DNA of 64,000 nucleotides from NCBI GenBank assembly GCA_963573385.1, contig CAUYLG010004887.1, forward strand, positions 1 to 64,000, given 5' to 3'. This DNA is from Cacajao melanocephalus. Its lineage: Eukaryota; Chordata; Mammalia; Primates; Pitheciidae. The notes under the pieces were generated by a model. It did not search any database. It saw only the letters and a list, made by a program, of their open reading frames with translations, and was not told where the DNA came from. How positions within the stretch are numbered: the stretch's first letter is position 1; each line of letters starts with the position of its first letter. A program made the position numbers and the translations under genes. Below, one piece after another: positions 63,325 through 64,000 of the stretch.

Positions 63325-63517
63325 TTAATAGTTGCTGCAATAGCATCTTGACAAACATTTTAATTTATATCTCTCAAGTAAGCCCATAAAACAGCATGAT
63401 CTAAAATTTTTTAACAAATATATTAATAAAAATTTAAACATGCACAAATTACTTACACTGTTTTGAGTTAATTACATAGTAATATTGCGTTGTATTCACC
63501 TTAATGAGATTAAATAT
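63325..63517 (-). repeat. Second arm of the inverted duplication (likely source)
   Basis: Its reverse complement matches 62462-62651. A stretch of about 45 bp around 'ctcaagtaagcccataaaac' is identical apart from one base gap. It has no flanking direct repeat, so it is probably the original and 62462-62651 the copy. Confidence 0.8.
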
Positions 63518-64000
63518 CGATCAGTACACTCTCCATTGGTGTTTCATTAACACACAATAACTGTCTTGTTATATCTAGATGTAACTTTAAATTAATTAAA
63601 AAGTACTGCTGGAAATGAGAAGTTATGGAAAGATATACAAAGCTAGCCCTTTTAAACATAAAAAGGGCTAGAAAACTCACACCTATGAATTGAAGCAGAA
63701 AATAGAAGTTAAATTCTCCCTATTTTAAGGATTTAAAGTAATTAGATAGAAGAACAATGATTCAGTTTTTTTTTTCCCATAGGATGTCAGTTGTGATATC
63801 GGCCACACTAAGTACATCTATCACTCTGTCTTAAGGAAGAGGTTATGAAATATTACAATTATTCCTGAGGATTATGGCCTTTGTTTATTTCAAAAAGAAC
63901 CTAGCTTTTCAACAGCATCATAGATTTCTTAGCATGTGATTAAGGCTGTTTATTTTCATGCTGATGAGCTAAAAGCTGTTTCAATGAAGAGGTGCTGTAA
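63518..64000. other. Unique-looking segment with a hairpin
   Basis: TAGCCCTTTT (63644-63653) pairs with AAAAGGGCTA (63661-63670) around a 7-base loop. No gene or named repeat recognised. Confidence 0.45.

Overview
The window reads as primate, most likely human, nuclear DNA. Three things support this: dimeric Alu elements on both strands with S- and J-like features, LINE-1 copies of several ages, and solo LTRs of primate and older endogenous retroviruses, all on a background of mammal-wide MIR and L2 relics. It is AT-rich. I find no protein-coding gene, no structural RNA gene and no convincing exon. The only open frames with recognisable homology are decayed LINE-1 ORF2 and Tigger transposase pieces. 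The best description is a gene desert or the inside of a long intron.

Layout. 1-0.8 kb is the 3' part of a minus-strand L1. 0.9-5 kb holds L2/MIR relics, a solo class I LTR (2494-3237, TSD AAGG) and a short Tigger-type element (4692-5040). 5.4-8.9 kb is a nested stack: a Tigger DNA transposon split by an L1 tail, which is itself interrupted by a Tigger-derived segment, and split again by an MLT2A-type LTR (8291-8705). 9-18 kb is sparse MIR/L2 with one old Alu. 18-19.2 kb is a cluster of L1 3' ends. 19.2-24.3 kb and 27.2-29.6 kb are repeat-poor and may hold non-coding regulatory sequence. 24-35 kb carries MLT1-type LTRs, an internal L1 piece, a 66-bp mini-Alu with a perfect 17-bp TSD, and a second class I solo LTR (32759-33548, TSD ATAG) that splits an L2. 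36.6-38.1 kb is a longer Tigger relative of the 4.7-kb copy, hit by an Alu. 39.9-44.7 kb contains L1M copies hit by Alus, a CpG-retaining unique block (41.3-42.07 kb), a polypyrimidine tract and an L2 end. 47-48.4 kb has a palindromic AT-rich patch, an L2 and a truncated Alu. 50.6-61.4 kb is dominated by old L1M copies in both orientations. 61.4-64 kb is mostly unique and contains the oddest structure in the window.

That structure is a 261-bp insertion (62462-62722) between 18-bp direct repeats. Its first 190 bp are about 90% identical to the reverse complement of 63325-63517, about 670 bp away. I find no operon, defence system or other new molecular system. The points of interest are rearrangement scars: this local inverted copy, the Tigger segment lodged inside an L1 tail, the reciprocal-looking L1M pieces at 52.6 and 54.6 kb, and candidate regulatory islands. 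Subfamily names come from memory of consensus sequences and should be confirmed with a repeat library.
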